64,000 bases of DNA from Cycas panzhihuaensis. Taxonomy: Eukaryota; Cycadophyta. The stretch lies in the NCBI GenBank assembly GCA_023213395.1, contig CM041465.1:14136001-14200000 (forward strand), in the 5' to 3' direction. Of this stretch, positions 21,005 through 33,192 are shown in pieces. Position 1 is the stretch's first letter, and the number at the start of each line of letters is the position of its first letter. The notes under the pieces were generated by a model. It searched no databases. It was not told where the DNA came from and saw nothing but the letters and a program-made list of their open reading frames with translations. Position numbers and translations under genes: made by a program.

Positions 21005-21232
21005 GAGCTCTAATCCCATTTTGATAGGAGCAAATCTAGGAGTAAAACATGAAGACAATAATCATACAAATGAAATCCTAAAAACTAATACTCTCTTCTA
21101 TATTATTAATGAAATGAGACAAATATATATATGTTCATATTCATAACTATTAGGAGATAACTACTTACTATTCATAACACTAACAAAAACTTTAATATAA
21201 CATTATTAATATTAATGGGTATTAACCCAACA
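21005..21232 (-). repeat. Candidate old copia 5' LTR with degenerate primer-binding site
   Basis: On the minus strand a sequence starting TGTTGGGTTAATACC (from 21,232) runs about 214 bp. It is followed directly by TGGGATTAGAGCTC (21,018-21,005), which resembles the initiator-Met primer-binding site TGGTATCAGAGC. Orientation matches the copia fragment at 16,660-17,420, so the two may be one element. No second LTR or TSD was found. Confidence 0.3.
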
Positions 21233-21883
21233 ACAAGCAACTTGTTGACCTTCCTATATAATTAGAAATGTCCACAATCAACTATCATGCCTAATATGAA
21301 TATAGAAATTCCTTTACAAATTGAGATTGTCCATTACAAATTTGATATGCATATCACTTTCTTGACATGTGTATTGCAATGTTGTGGCATTCATTATATT
21401 CTAATACTATTTTTTAGAAACCCTACTGATCTAGTAGTATTTTTACAACAAAAGATAATTATAAAACAACCAAAATAATATTTAATAATAGTAAAATAAT
21501 AAAATAAATAATAGAAAAAGATAAATGTTAGTTCTTTTCTAAATGAAGGCTCCTCCTAGAATCACCAATGCCTATGATTGCTTTTAAAATAATTATAACT
21601 CTTAAGATAATTTAATTAATGAGCTTCCATTACTTTTTCATACATTATACACCTACAAATAAAATTTGTATATTATTAATAAAGTTGTCTCTTTTTTTTT
21701 TAATACCCCAACTTGTGTACTAATTCATCAAATTTTAAATTTGTAATAATTATTAAATAATTTTTATAATTTAATTTATAAAAAAAATATGAACTTCAAA
21801 ATATTTTTTGAAGAATTACTTTAATTTACAATTTTTTATTCATTGCAATATGGGATTGATTTTATTTTAGAAATAATATTAAC
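21233..21883. other. Unassigned AT-rich DNA
   Basis: Very AT-rich, with many short A and T runs. Nothing recognisable on either strand. Confidence 0.4.
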
Positions 21884-21928
21884 AAAAAAAAAAAAAAAAA
21901 AAGAGAGAGAGAGAAAAAAAAGGGGGAG
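21884..21928 (+). repeat. A-tract followed by GA repeat
   Basis: A run of about 19 A residues, then (GA)n and a further A/G stretch ending in GGGGGAGAGG. It marks the change from AT-rich repeat debris to the better-balanced sequence upstream of the MYB gene. Confidence 0.7.
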
Positions 21929-22965
21929 AGGCCTGGTGAAAAGCGTACCCGTTAGCTGCACCGGACCTCCCTAAATTTGTAGAAAAATGCAGAGAAAAAG
22001 CCCGAATCGCAGGAAGAAATCATGTGGCGCGCCGATAGTACGACGGATGCGTGTGCGTGTGGAATACGTGGGCGATGCAATTGAGTGGATGGAACACCTC
22101 AAATTTGGTGAAACAGAGGCGACAGGCCCACCCCACACATCCCAATTCTTTGACTCCTTCACCCTTTTTCTTTCTACCAAATACAATGTTACACGCGCTG
22201 CCTTGTCTTATTTCTTCGTGGCCCACAAGTCTACACATTTCAGTCAAATACGTTATCGCTCAAATCATGTCTTTGAAGGAGAATCAATGTAATACAACAC
22301 CGTTGTTCAAGCTTTTCAGTGCGGCCCAGAAATCAGAACATAAGATTTGCCTTCGCTTTCATTAGGAACACCGCTGCAAGCGAACCACCTTTTCTTTCAG
22401 CATTCCTCCATCGGATGTGAAGTAAAGTATAGCGGCCACATGCAGACAACAGACACATGTCATTCCGAACAATTCATACTGCAAAACCGGCTGCACCATG
22501 AACAGGAAAGCAGTTGTAGGGTTTATCCCTACAGCATCCTGCATATATTGTTAGTTCGCTGTCACATTTAAAATATTGATAATAATCCATACCACGCATT
22601 GCAACTGTTAAAAATACTATTTATTATTATTATTATTATTTCCAGCTTTCCACATTCGATCACTTTATCTGAGTCAACGGCAGAATATCTATGCAGGCGT
22701 TACTTGTAAACCCCAAAGTCTCAAGAACATCTTTTCCGCCGAGTTACGTATCATGCTGGCACGGTCGGCCGCAAATATATCATAGCTAACAAGTCCAAGG
22801 AAATGTTTCATCGCCTACCATTATAACTTTGTCTAACCATCCGGTACGATTAAGGAAGCGAGAATTAGCGATCAACTTGTCAGGTTGATCAGCCCGAGTC
22901 TCTCTAAGAAGACATTACTCCCTCATCTTATTCGTGATTGTTTGCATAGAAGATTTACAGAAAAC
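21929..22965 (+). promoter_or_regulatory. Upstream region of the MYB gene
   Basis: This roughly 1-kb stretch has more balanced base composition than its surroundings and no visible TE similarity, so it is a plausible host promoter and leader. A TATAA word at about 22,822 is a weak TATA candidate. A GTCAAC (W-box core on the reverse strand) lies near 22,671. The ORFs in 21,987-22,365 on both strands have no family resemblance. Confidence 0.4.
22618..22640 (+). repeat. (ATT)n microsatellite
   Basis: About seven TTA/ATT units upstream of the MYB gene. Confidence 0.85.
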
Positions 22966-22992
22966 ATGGCAGAAATACGGGCGTCTTTCTGA
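22966..22992 (+). promoter_or_regulatory. Upstream ORF before the MYB start
   Basis: An ATG at 22,966 opens an eight-codon frame (MAEIRASF) that stops with TGA at 22,990-22,992, two bases before the MYB ATG at 22,995. If it is in the mature leader, ribosomes would have to leak past it or reinitiate, which would reduce MYB translation. The transcript start is unknown. Confidence 0.45.
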
Positions 22993-22994
22993 CG

Positions 22995-24389
22995 ATGAGC
23001 TTTCGCAATCAGACATTTAACAGTATGACGATCCCCGCTGCGGAAGATACTTACAGTGATATGATTAAGGAAGGAGAGGTGAGAAAAGGTCCATGGACTG
23101 TCGAGGAGGACATGCAACTTAGTCGTTATATAAGTATTCACGGTGAGGGCCGTTGGAATTTCCTATCAAAAAGGGCAGGTAATCAAGTGCCATTCCACAA
23201 ATTTTACAATTTACAATCCGAATCGATTAATTCTCTGTAGGCCTTCGGACAAGTGACTTGGCTGCACATTCACCTCTCACAAAGTTCTAGATATAAATCG
23301 TTTATTGTATTCGTCGAAATTTATTTATTTCCTGTGCAGGACTTAGGAGAAGTGGCAAGAGCTGCAGGTTGAGATGGGTTAACTATCTGCGTCCAGATGT
23401 TAAGAGAGGTAACATTACCCCGGACGAAGAACGTTTGATCATAGATCTCCATGCGCAATGGGGCAACAGGTTTCTCGACTCTTTTCAAATGCTTTTCTTC
23501 GTATATTGCTCGTCGACGTGGATTCAATGCTTTTCCATATTCACCTTAACGCTGGCCCCTCTACAGGTGGTCTCGAATTGCGCAGAGTTTACCTGGCAGG
23601 ACAGACAATGAAATAAAGAATTATTGGAGGACTCGTATAAAGAGGATCGTCAGCCGTCGCGCAAATCAATCTCCGGAGAATGTAATTCATTCCACCTCAA
23701 CGGAGACGATTTCATTTCAGCAACCAAATGCATCAGAAGAACGTAATGTAGCGACAGCATCTTCATCTTACGACAGCCCTGGAGGCAGTGAAGGCATCGA
23801 CAAGTATGGGAACACCCTCCTCCATTGTACAGAAACTCCCTCAGATATGGCGCCGATGCACCCCACTAATTCTACAACGCAGCAAATATTCGATGTAGGC
23901 CATATGGATTCTTTGAAGTTCGGAATCCGAACTCCCAATGGATTTGACTCTAAACTGCAAAATATCGCTGGCACTTCGCTATTCCCCGATGACGAAAGTG
24001 AAGGCTTGAGAAATAGTTTATTAGGATTGGAACCATTGATGCCGCAAGATGTTTTGACCTCCAATGTCGATTCATTGACAACCATGGTATCCGAATTTTA
24101 TGCAGACATAGCAGCACAAGATCATGCAGGGACGATATCTTCTTATTCCATGGCTTCCACAGACGACGTTTTATCACTTAATTCTTCTTTTTCAAACGGC
24201 GAAGCCGTGTGGCCTTCCGATTCCACTATTCTATGGAATCCGCGTGATCGTAGGATTCACAGAGAATCCTTCCCCGGCTTGGCACTATGTAGTAATTATA
24301 ATTGTAACGGTCATGTCACAAGTCGTCTGGAGGCGTTTTGCCCTTTAGATGTGTGCGAGAGGTCCCACGTCTGTACGACATTGAAATAA
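22995..24389 (+). CDS. R2R3-MYB transcription factor (subgroup 20-like), three exons
   Basis: A nuclear DNA-binding transcriptional regulator. Exons are 22,995-23,178, 23,340-23,469 and 23,567-24,389, giving 378 residues. The introns (161 and 97 bp, both GT-AG) sit at the standard R2R3-MYB positions, and exon 2 is the usual 130 nt. R2 covers about residues 31-85 ([36 protein letters not shown]). R3 covers about residues 86-131, with Ile replacing the first Trp (GNITPDEE) and then WGNRWSRIA and [14 protein letters not shown] basic stretch [11 protein letters not shown] follows and could be a nuclear signal. The rest is Ser/Asp-rich, as in activation regions. HGEGRWN and [13 protein letters not shown] resemble Arabidopsis subgroup 20 (MYB2, MYB62, MYB108), often stress- or hormone-responsive; that grouping is inference. 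No stops or frameshifts. It is the only intact host gene seen. Confidence 0.93.
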
Positions 24390-25289
24390 TTTTTTAGAGC
24401 GATAGTAAAGTGAAATGATTGTATTGGAACCCATAAAAACGAATGGAGATTTTATTTATTTATTAAGGAAACTTAGAATAGTGAAAGCACGTAAGTGATT
24501 CACCTTAAGATCTCTCCCTTAACCCCTCAAAGGCAAAAAAGAAATTAAATAAATAAATTATAATATTAAATAGATTATATACGCCATAATAGGTTGAGAG
24601 ATAGTACATATTAAATAATATAAATTTAACATAAAAGTGTTATATACAAAATTTAGTTGTATCATATAATAACACCACAATGGTAGTTAAAAAAACTAAG
24701 GAGTTGATGGCCCAAAGGCAAAGCCATAAATGCAAATAATAAAAACTCATTAATCTATATTTTTTCATTTATCCTCTAAACCTTGTAACTTAATAACAAG
24801 GTCTAAGCTACCAACAACATTGTCATTAGTTATGTAATCCCTCTCATTAATTGTTAGGTCTTTAAGAATAACTTTATTGTTAGGAAGATTGCAGTAAGTG
24901 TCAACCACAAACAATGTAGTTTGGGGCACTGAAATTCATTCTCCATTTAACAAATAATTATTAGAAGTTGATGGAATAGAAGAAAATGGCAAAAGAGGAG
25001 GTATGGAGTTGAAGTTACAACTGTTTAAAGGCATAGGCCATTTTCAGCCATGAGAAGAGAAAGAAAAAAATTGTTAGTATGAGACAGCAAACATAATGCT
25101 ACATAAGCAAAGAAGATATCCAAATATTTTGAGAATGGGGCCCTACTAATGAACAACAGGGTCAACAACCCCATGAAAAATATAGGTGGGACTTTTAGGG
25201 TGTTGGTATACACTTCAAAGTCAATTATCAATTAGTGTTGACAAGCGTTAAAATGTATTATCAAATATATTGAGTATTGCCCTAAAATA
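24390..25289. other. MYB 3' flank, unassigned
   Basis: AT-rich sequence with AATAAT/ATAAAA-type words just after the stop that could serve polyadenylation. The rest shows no coding or element signature. It may include a decayed LTR of the copia fragment at 25,290-25,540. Confidence 0.4.
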
Positions 25290-25540
25290 AGCATTATTCA
25301 ATATTTCTCTTCCATAATACTCATTTAGGGAGACTCCAATTTTATCTTTGAATTTGCTAAACTTTACATTGTTGAGTGTTTTTGTAAGTATATCAACCAC
25401 TTGTTCTTTTGTGTTGCAGTAAATTAACTCTACTTTTGTTTATTGTATTAACTTCGTAATAAAGCGATGTTGCATTTCTATCTAGTTAGTCCTACTATCT
25501 AACATTGTTATATGGTCGCTAATTATTAAGAGAAATCAGT
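25290..25540 (-). pseudogene. C5: Ty1/copia RNase H C-terminal fragment
   Basis: The minus strand encodes RFITKLI, VELIYCNTKEQVVDILTK and KFKDKIGVSL, matching the usual end of copia polyproteins (ELxYCxTxEQxADIxTK, then KLRDKLGV). Internal stops are present. The rest of the element was not recognised in 25,541-26,449. Confidence 0.65.
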
Positions 25541-26449
25541 TAGCTAGCACATGTGACAAGAAACTTTGGTGGTTAATGCTAACCATTAACTTTTGTGTGT
25601 AGACCACTTATGTTTACCAATAGAATTAGAGGTCATTTATCTTGCCAATGATAATTCTATGTAAGAGGTCTCATTTGTTTATTTAAACTGGTTCATTATA
25701 AAGTAACGATTGTATATTATCTTTTATTGAGAGATTATACTTCAATACATTTTTAGTTCTCTTTGGTAATCTTTGGTGCCCTTTATATGAACCTCTTTTA
25801 TAAACAGATTCCATTATGCTAATAAAGAGTGTTGCATTTGTTGCTTAAGCATCAATATTGTGCCTTTGAGTTGAAAGATAATCAGGTGGGTCATAAAACA
25901 TTAGGATAATCATGTCCCAAGTTGTATTAAAATCACATTCGTAATCAAGTTTGAGGGATTGAAAATATATAACTATGAGAAAGGAGTTAGAAAATTAGAG
26001 ATTTTTTCTTTTTCCATTATGAAAAACTTCATAACCCTCTCCCTTATTTTATTCTATTTATTATTGTTATAGTTTTGTAAGTGGTATTCTAAAATATGAT
26101 ACAATTAGGTAACAAAACCCTCCCACCCATTTTTCCTTAGTGGTTATGTAAAGACCCTATGTCGATGATTTATAAATATCATAGGGAGAAGTAAAGTAGA
26201 TCACACTGCTTGCATAAGTCTCAAATAGTAGTTAGATACAAAAGTGAGCCTCCACATACCTTTGGGTATATACGAGGACCCCTCTAGTCTTCCCTTCTAT
26301 ACTTAAATTAAGGAATATTCAATCACTAAAATCAGTAGTATAGCAATTAATGGTTAACACCACAAAGTTATCTTTTACAAACACTTTAACATGACTATCA
26401 CAACAATGAATATGAATGATCCTCTATAGTAAGTTACTTAGCAATGAAG
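25541..26449. other. Unassigned AT-rich DNA flanking G1
   Basis: No gene seen. Positions about 26,245-26,330 resemble, in inverted orientation, about 32,370-32,450 inside G1 (shared words GGGTCCTC and TATACCCAAAG), so a small repeat family is present here. Confidence 0.35.
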
Positions 26450-26454
26450 TTTAT

Positions 26455-26854
26455 TGGGATGCAACTTTTTTAATTCTTTATCCGTACACATGAATGATAA
26501 TGAAAAATAGATTAAAAATACAACCTTTGTATTAATATTAGAACTTGATTGTAGAAAAGAAGTACACTAAAGAGTACCAAATGGATACATAAGGGAACTA
26601 AAGAGTATTGAAGTACAATTCTTATAAGAGAAGATAATTACACACCAACCTTCTTTTATAATCTATGAGCCTTAAATAGACAAAAGAGGGCATTTTCTTT
26701 ATAATCTAATTGGCATGCCAAATGGCCTTTCATTTCATTGGTAGCTTTAATAGTAGCCTATACATAAAAGTTAATAATTAGCACTTAACCTCCTAATGTC
26801 TTAACTATGAGTGCTAGTAACCTAGTTTCATTAATTATATATGGTCATGTAATA
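26455..26854 (-). repeat. G1 3' LTR
   Basis: 400 bp, homologous to 32,794-33,187. On the + strand it begins TGGGATGCAAC and ends GTAATA. Preceded by the TSD TTTAT. Confidence 0.88.
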
Positions 26855-26859
26855 GGTCC

Positions 26860-29800
26860 CTTTCTTTGATATGCTGAGTCTTAGAAATAAATAAGATGTG
26901 GATGTTGCCTGACAAAATTTAATGATTCCTAAATTGCCTCATCTAGTTTGCAACTGACCCATTATACCAAATACTTATAGATTATCCTATTCTAGAGATG
27001 GCATTGTTTGCTAGCTAAGATACATTATGGGGGAATGGTAAAAACTTGTTCTTCATCCAAGATTTACAGGACTATTTATAGAATTATGCCCTTGCTAAGA
27101 TATTTCTTAAGATATGAAACATGGAAGACATTATAAATCTTAGTATTGGGGAGAGTTCTAAGGCATAAGCCACTTCACCAATATACTAGAGGACTTTATA
27201 AGGGTTGTAGTAGCGATGACTAAACTTATAGTTCCTATGATATTTGTGAGATTGTTATTTATATGGTTGAAGGCATAAGAACATAAGGTCACTAATGGTA
27301 AATAAATGATCCAAATAATAGTAGTCTATTAATTACTTTATTTGATTCTAAGTTGCAGTTAACTTTTACTTAAGGGTATTTAAAATTTAGTTAATGTGTT
27401 GTAGCTTTTATTGTATGATTGTAGTGAAAAGGTTAGTGGATAGTGCATGGTGAGATGATAGAGAGTGACCATAGAAGGCCATAAATGGGGACATCCTAGG
27501 TGGTTCAATACAAAACAATATAAGTAAATCTCTAGTATTTTATTAAGAACTTCTAATTAACCATTCGTTTGGGGGTGGTGAACATAACTCATGTTGAATG
27601 ACGTGTCTAAGGCTCAAAAGAGTTCTTGCTAAAAGCAACTAATGAAGTTAGAATCTTGATTACACATGATGGTTGACAGAATACCATGCAAATAAAAAAT
27701 TATTTAGAGATATAGATCTGCGATAAATAATGCTTTATATGAAGTATGGATTGATAAAAGGTATACATATTTTATTAAGCGATCAATGACCACTAATATG
27801 GAGTTATACTCAATAGATAGAGTTGGATCTATAATGAAATCCATGGAAAATTCTTGTTACTTTTCTTATAGAATATGAAGTGGTTGTAAGATATTTGGTT
27901 GAGCTTTAGTGTTAATTTTATTACACTGAAACATATCATATTCTGAAATAAATGTGAGAATAAAGGATTTTATGTGTATCTGAAAGAAGTCAGAATAAAT
28001 CTATCAATATGTTTTATCAAATCCTAAATGGCCTCCTAAAAGAGTAGAATAGTATTCTAATAAGATTTGAGGGATGAAGTTAGAGGTAGAGTTGACAAAT
28101 ATGTAGTTTCTATATAAAAGGAGACTGTTCTATATGGACTAATTCTATTGAGTGTGAACTTTGTTAGCCCATTTAGCATACTCTAGCTAGGACTAGTTAT
28201 CTAGAGTTAGATCTTGCATCCATATGAGTTGGGATATGGAAATGGCATGAATGGAGGATTCATATAAATGAATAAAGGAAGAGTAAGTTGGGAGGTAAAA
28301 AATAAAATCTACCACTACATTATCTTAGTATTTCGTATAAGTGATCATAAAGTCAAAAACTTGGAGGTACTCAACCCATTTGGCTTGTTCTTTTAATAGA
28401 ATTGGTTGGCCTAATAGGTGACAAAGGCTATAGTGATTGATTAAGATAGCGAATTTTGATCCAATAAAATATGGATACTAATTTTTAGTGGCATGGAGAA
28501 TGGCATTCATTTCTTTTTGGTGCATTGACAACCTATATTCATGGTCCTTAAGATTTCAAGGATAATTGGATGTAGGTTTTTTACAAGTACCATACCTAAT
28601 ACAAAGCCTGATATATCACATTCTACTTAGAATAGCTGAGAGAAGTCTGATGTGGTGAAGACCAAAGTGGAGGACATGACTTATTTAAGATGATTAAAGG
28701 TATCAATAACAGTAAGTGACCATTAAAAAGAATCTTTTCAAAGTAAATTAATTAATGAGGCTGCTAAGACTCTATAATTTTGGATAAATTGCTTATAGAA
28801 TCCAATAAGTCCTAAGAAAGCACATAACTAGGTAAGGCTTTTAGGAGTTGGCAAGTTTATAATGACTGATACTTTGTTAAGATTGACTTAAATACCTTGT
28901 ACAAAGATAATGTAGCCAAGGTATTATAATTTAAACTTACTGAACTCATATTTAGAGAGCTTAGCATATACTTGGTATTTAATAAAAGTTTGTAAGATTC
29001 TTTCTAAATGGTAAGTGTGAATGGCCATATTCATGTTATAGATGAGAATATCATTGAAGATAATGATAACAAATTTCCTAAGGCATGGGACATATACTTT
29101 GTTTATTAAAATTTGAAAAGTGGTCGAAGGATTGAATAGGCCAAAAGACATGATATAAAACTCAAAGTGGTTGTGGCGTGTTTAGAAGGTAGTTTTATAC
29201 CAATCTTTAGGTATAATGAGGATTTAACATTATCTTAATTAGAGATCTAATTTAGTAGAAAAAGTGATACCATAAATTTCCTCTAATATTTTATCAATTC
29301 TTGAAGTAGGAAACTTATTTTCTATGGTTATTTTATTGAGTTTACAATAATCCATACAAAGCCTACAGGAACCATCTTTTTTCCCAAACTAACATAATAG
29401 TAGTAATATATAGGCTCTTATTGGGTTGGATTATTTCTATTTCTACTAGTTCATTAGTAATCTTTTATATTTTATTTTTTTAAAAATATGAATTTCTATA
29501 AGGCCAAAGACTAATAGGGCCATGGGGATTTTTTAACTCAATGGTGTAATAACACCTATGATCTAGTAAGGGGGTAGCTAATAAGAGAGTAAAAATAGCT
29601 TGATATTTATTATGAACATTTTATATATCTAGATAAATATCCATGTGAGATTGGATATTATTGATGCATACAATATATCTAACTTGGTTGCTCAGTTATT
29701 TTTGCATCTAGTTTGGTGAAATTAGTTTGTTACAAGGAGGTTTTATTCTTTGGAGCTTGTGGGTTTGTCCTATATGGTCCTTAAATAAAATGAATAAATT

Positions 29801-31250
29801 AGTTGGGGAGTTGTCAATGTTATATATTTCTAAGATTTAGAGCCACTGGACTCCAAGAATAATATTTAATCTACTGATGGATAAGGTATAAAAATTAGAA
29901 ACCAACCTATAGGTACCAATTTAGATGGTAAGCTTCTTGATTATGGCAAGACAATAAAGTATATATAACGGGTTCATAAGGAACATGTAAATCCAACTTT
30001 TAGGATAATATAAAGATTTCATTGTCTATCCAAAGAAATATCAATAAAGCTTAGTGATGTGCCATAGTTAATTAAAATAGTAATGGGTGTTTTCTTAAGT
30101 GTTCGTCTACTATGTAAAGGCTCAGAGCATGAAGAGAAGGTTATGATAGATAAGGAGACTTCATATTCTAAAATTGCTAAAGGTTTTGAAGGGGGGTCTT
30201 TATCAAATTCTTATTCAAAATTAGAGTCATCTTCTAAGGATAGGTTAGGATCAATTGTGAATACTATTTTATTGGCTTTATAAACTCTACCATATCTAAA
30301 GTCTATTCTTTTAAGAATTGTATATAAAGACTAAATGCCAGGTATTTGTGTACCTCTACTAGTAGAACTTGGATTGGATTAGTTAAGGGTTCTTTTAAAG
30401 GGCATTCTACTTGTGAGTTATTAGCCCAAAGACGTTATTATGGGAACTCAACTTATTGTGGTTGTTGGTGCCATGTAGAATCTCATCAGAGAAAATTTCT
30501 CTTTCTATTGCAAATTCTATCGTAACTACTTTGGCCATTCTAATTGCATCTTTTAGACTTGAAATTTTAAAAGTTCTTAGGTGTATTTAGATGTGATCTT
30601 TAAAGCTTATGACATAAGTATTAATCCATATTTGCTTATCTAATCTCTAAGTGATGCAATTCATAAGTTTTAGAATTTATTTGTATAAGCTTCAACTGAT
30701 GATACTTATTTTAATCTAATAAGTTGGTTGAAGAATGATTGATTCTAAGTTTCTTCATACTAATAAAAAAATAAGCAGAGAAATATGCCCATGTCTTGAT
30801 TATTGAGTATTCTCATTACTACCAATGGAACCAATGATATATTTGACCTTCCATGTGAATGGATATAAATATTAGTTATTCATCCTCAGTTATTAGGCTA
30901 TGAGACAAGTAGAATTTGAGTTTATTTATCCAATTATATATGCTATCCCTATTTAGATTTGAGTTGAAGGTAGGAACATTTATTTTGTGGTGAATTTATT
31001 ACTGACATGGAGGAGGGTCACTTATTTATTGTGGTGGTGGAGTGTTGCCTATAGACTTAGAGTTTGATTATGACAATTAAGCTATTATCTATGCCATCTA
31101 GTTCAGTATTGTAGTGATGTTAAACTTAGATGTAAGAGAAGATATATTAGCCTTTATATCTTTATGAAAGTCTAATAATTAAGTTTCCAATATAAGAATA
31201 CGTTTTACCTTGAGTTGGAGGAGCCATCATGGAGATAAAAGGGAATTATA
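26860..31250 (-). pseudogene. pol: G1 gag-pol remnant
   Basis: From high to low coordinates: a probable gag (about 31,250-30,300, unrecognisable in detail), a protease tail with LNIILGVQWL (about 29,850), and RT with CMDYCKLNKITI (about 29,340). RT continues with MSFGLFNPSTTFQ (29,151) and FNDILIYN (about 29,050), in which the first catalytic Asp reads Asn. RNase H/tether KEQAKWVEYLQVFDF is near 28,350-28,400. Integrase remains lie between about 28,200 and 27,000. Stops are frequent throughout. No chromodomain could be confirmed. Confidence 0.75.
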
Positions 31251-32776
31251 AGAAGTAGGATATAAGTAAGAAAAAGAAGATATAAGATAATAGGATTAAT
31301 AAGATATAAGAGAATTTACTACATTTAGAATCAAATAGATAGAAGAAGCTTAGAAAAATAAAAATTTTACTAAAGAGAAACAGAAGGGATAGGCATGTGC
31401 TGTCTATAGCCTATTAACCCCAAAAATACATAACAAAATCACCTAGCAAACTAGAATGAATGTGAAAATCTCATCAAGATGGTGTATGTGATATTTAAGT
31501 GAAATTTTCTTATGTGTGGGGTCCATGGGTATTAATAGGTCAATTTTTGTCAAAAGTGACAGTTGAAACTAACTTAATGCAAAATGATCAGCATGATACA
31601 CTAATCAAAATAAAATGTATAAATTGATTATATAATTTTTTTTGTGATGGATTTATTTTTATTTATGTCATGAGTCTAACGGTGTAGGTTTTATTAAAAA
31701 TAGAGAAGTATTCACTAAAGTAACCCTATAGTCTCTTTTTTCTTTTTTGTGGTGGAATGAAGGTTAGAAGATGGATTTAACTGCATGCTAAATTCAAAAT
31801 TTGGTTGATGTTTTGAACAAGAATAATTTAGATTATGGTGGTCTTATACTATTATTATATTACTTCTTATTATGCTTCAAATTATAGTGCTTATATGTTA
31901 TTATATTTAGGTGGTACTATTACTTCGTACTATGTTTTAGATTATAATGTTGACATATTATTATTTTTGGGTGGTATTGTTACTGTAGGTTCAATTATAT
32001 ATATTCAAATATGTAATACTCTCAACAATCTATATTCTAATGTATATTTGGATATATAATACTTTTAGCAGTTTGTATTTCAATATCTATTAGCTTCAAG
32101 AATTTATTTTTGAAAGTACAATAGTATTAATGATTTTAGACTATATAAGGAATCACCTAGGACTTCAGAATCAATGATTACTTGGTTATGTAGGCCCCTT
32201 GATAAACATCCTAGTTATTACTATTACTTGACCCAATCTCTTAGGGTAAAAACTTTAGAGGAAATTCATACCCATAGTTATAATAGTCATGTTAGGATAT
32301 TCATGAGGAGTAACTTCTCAACACTAACTGTTAACCAATGCATGACTAACTATTTTTCCTATACTAGGTAAGGGAACCTAGAAGGGTCCTCTAATATACC
32401 CAAAGATATAATGAGGCTAAATTCCATAACAAAGTTTTATCTAAAGCCTATATAAGTAGAGTTGACTGCTTTGCTACATGCACTGGCATATACCCATATA
32501 TGTTTAGTTGAAAATGATATATTCTTATGATATTTAAAGACCCCTAGTGTAAGCTCTCTAGTTAACAACTAGGACTAGGAGAAGGGTGGTGATCTTATTG
32601 CCCATTTATAGCTAATCATAAATTCAAATGAATAGTAATATCATATAAATTAAGAAATAAAAAAATGAGAAAGGGTTTCCAGAATTTTTATTGAGGAGGA
32701 AAAAATTCCCTACATTTTTTTTTACTTAACTCCTACTTCTCTTGATCTTGATTTAACATTGTGGATGACTAACAAC
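31251..32776 (-). other. G1 5' leader
   Basis: About 1.5 kb between the presumed gag and the primer-binding site with no conserved frame. It contains the 60-bp tandem repeat at 31,859-31,978 and the stretch about 32,370-32,450 that is inverted relative to about 26,245-26,330. Confidence 0.4.
31859..31978 (+). repeat. Two-copy 60-bp tandem repeat
   Basis: Copies at 31,859-31,918 and 31,919-31,978, each starting ATTACTTC and ending in GGTGGTA(C/T)T. A weaker third copy may follow. The frame through it stays open on the + strand only because of the repeat. Confidence 0.75.
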
Positions 32777-32778
32777 TT

Positions 32779-32792
32779 AGCTTTGATACCAC
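32779..32792 (-). other. G1 primer-binding site
   Basis: Minus strand TGGTATCAAAGC directly inside the 5' LTR. It matches the 3' end complement of initiator-Met tRNA with one change. Confidence 0.8.
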
Positions 32793-32793
32793 T

Positions 32794-33187
32794 TGGGATG
32801 TAACTTTCCTAATTATTTGCTCATACATAAAAATAATAGTAGAAAATAAATAGGAAATGCAGCATTTGTATTAATATTAGAACTTAATTATTAAAAAGTA
32901 CACCAAAGAGTACAAAATGGACACATAAAGGAAATTAAGCGTATTAAAGTATAATTATGACAAGAAAAGATAATTACATAATAATCTTCTTTTATAATTT
33001 GTGACCCTTAAATAGACAAAAGATGGCATTTTTGCTACAATTCTATTAGTGGGCTAAATGACCTTTTATTTCATTGGTGGATTTAACGGTCCATACACAA
33101 AAGTTAATAACTAACAATTAACCTCCTAGTGTTTTAAACATAAGTATTAGTAACTTGGTTTTATTAACTACATGTGATCATATAATA
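32794..33187 (-). repeat. G1 5' LTR
   Basis: 394 bp, partner of 26,455-26,854. It ends (+ strand) ATAATA followed by the TSD TTTAT. Confidence 0.88.
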
Positions 33188-33192
33188 TTTAT

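Larger units (their letters stand above)
26455..33187 (-). mobile_element. G1: decayed Ty3/gypsy element (chromovirus-like), both LTRs present
   Basis: 6,733 bp flanked by the perfect 5-bp duplication TTTAT (26,450-26,454 and 33,188-33,192). LTRs are at 26,455-26,854 and 32,794-33,187. On the minus strand the 5' LTR is followed after two bases by TGGTATCAAAGC, an initiator-Met primer-binding site. The 3' LTR is preceded by the purine tract AAAGAAAGGGACC. The order protease, RT, RNase H, integrase is Ty3/gypsy, and FNDILIYN corresponds to the FDDILIYS of chromovirus-type elements. LTRs differ at many positions, so it is old. Confidence 0.88.

Noticed and set aside
21987-22292. 101-codon ORF upstream of the MYB gene
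   Set aside because: No recognisable family and equally long frames on the opposite strand. Not enough to call a gene.
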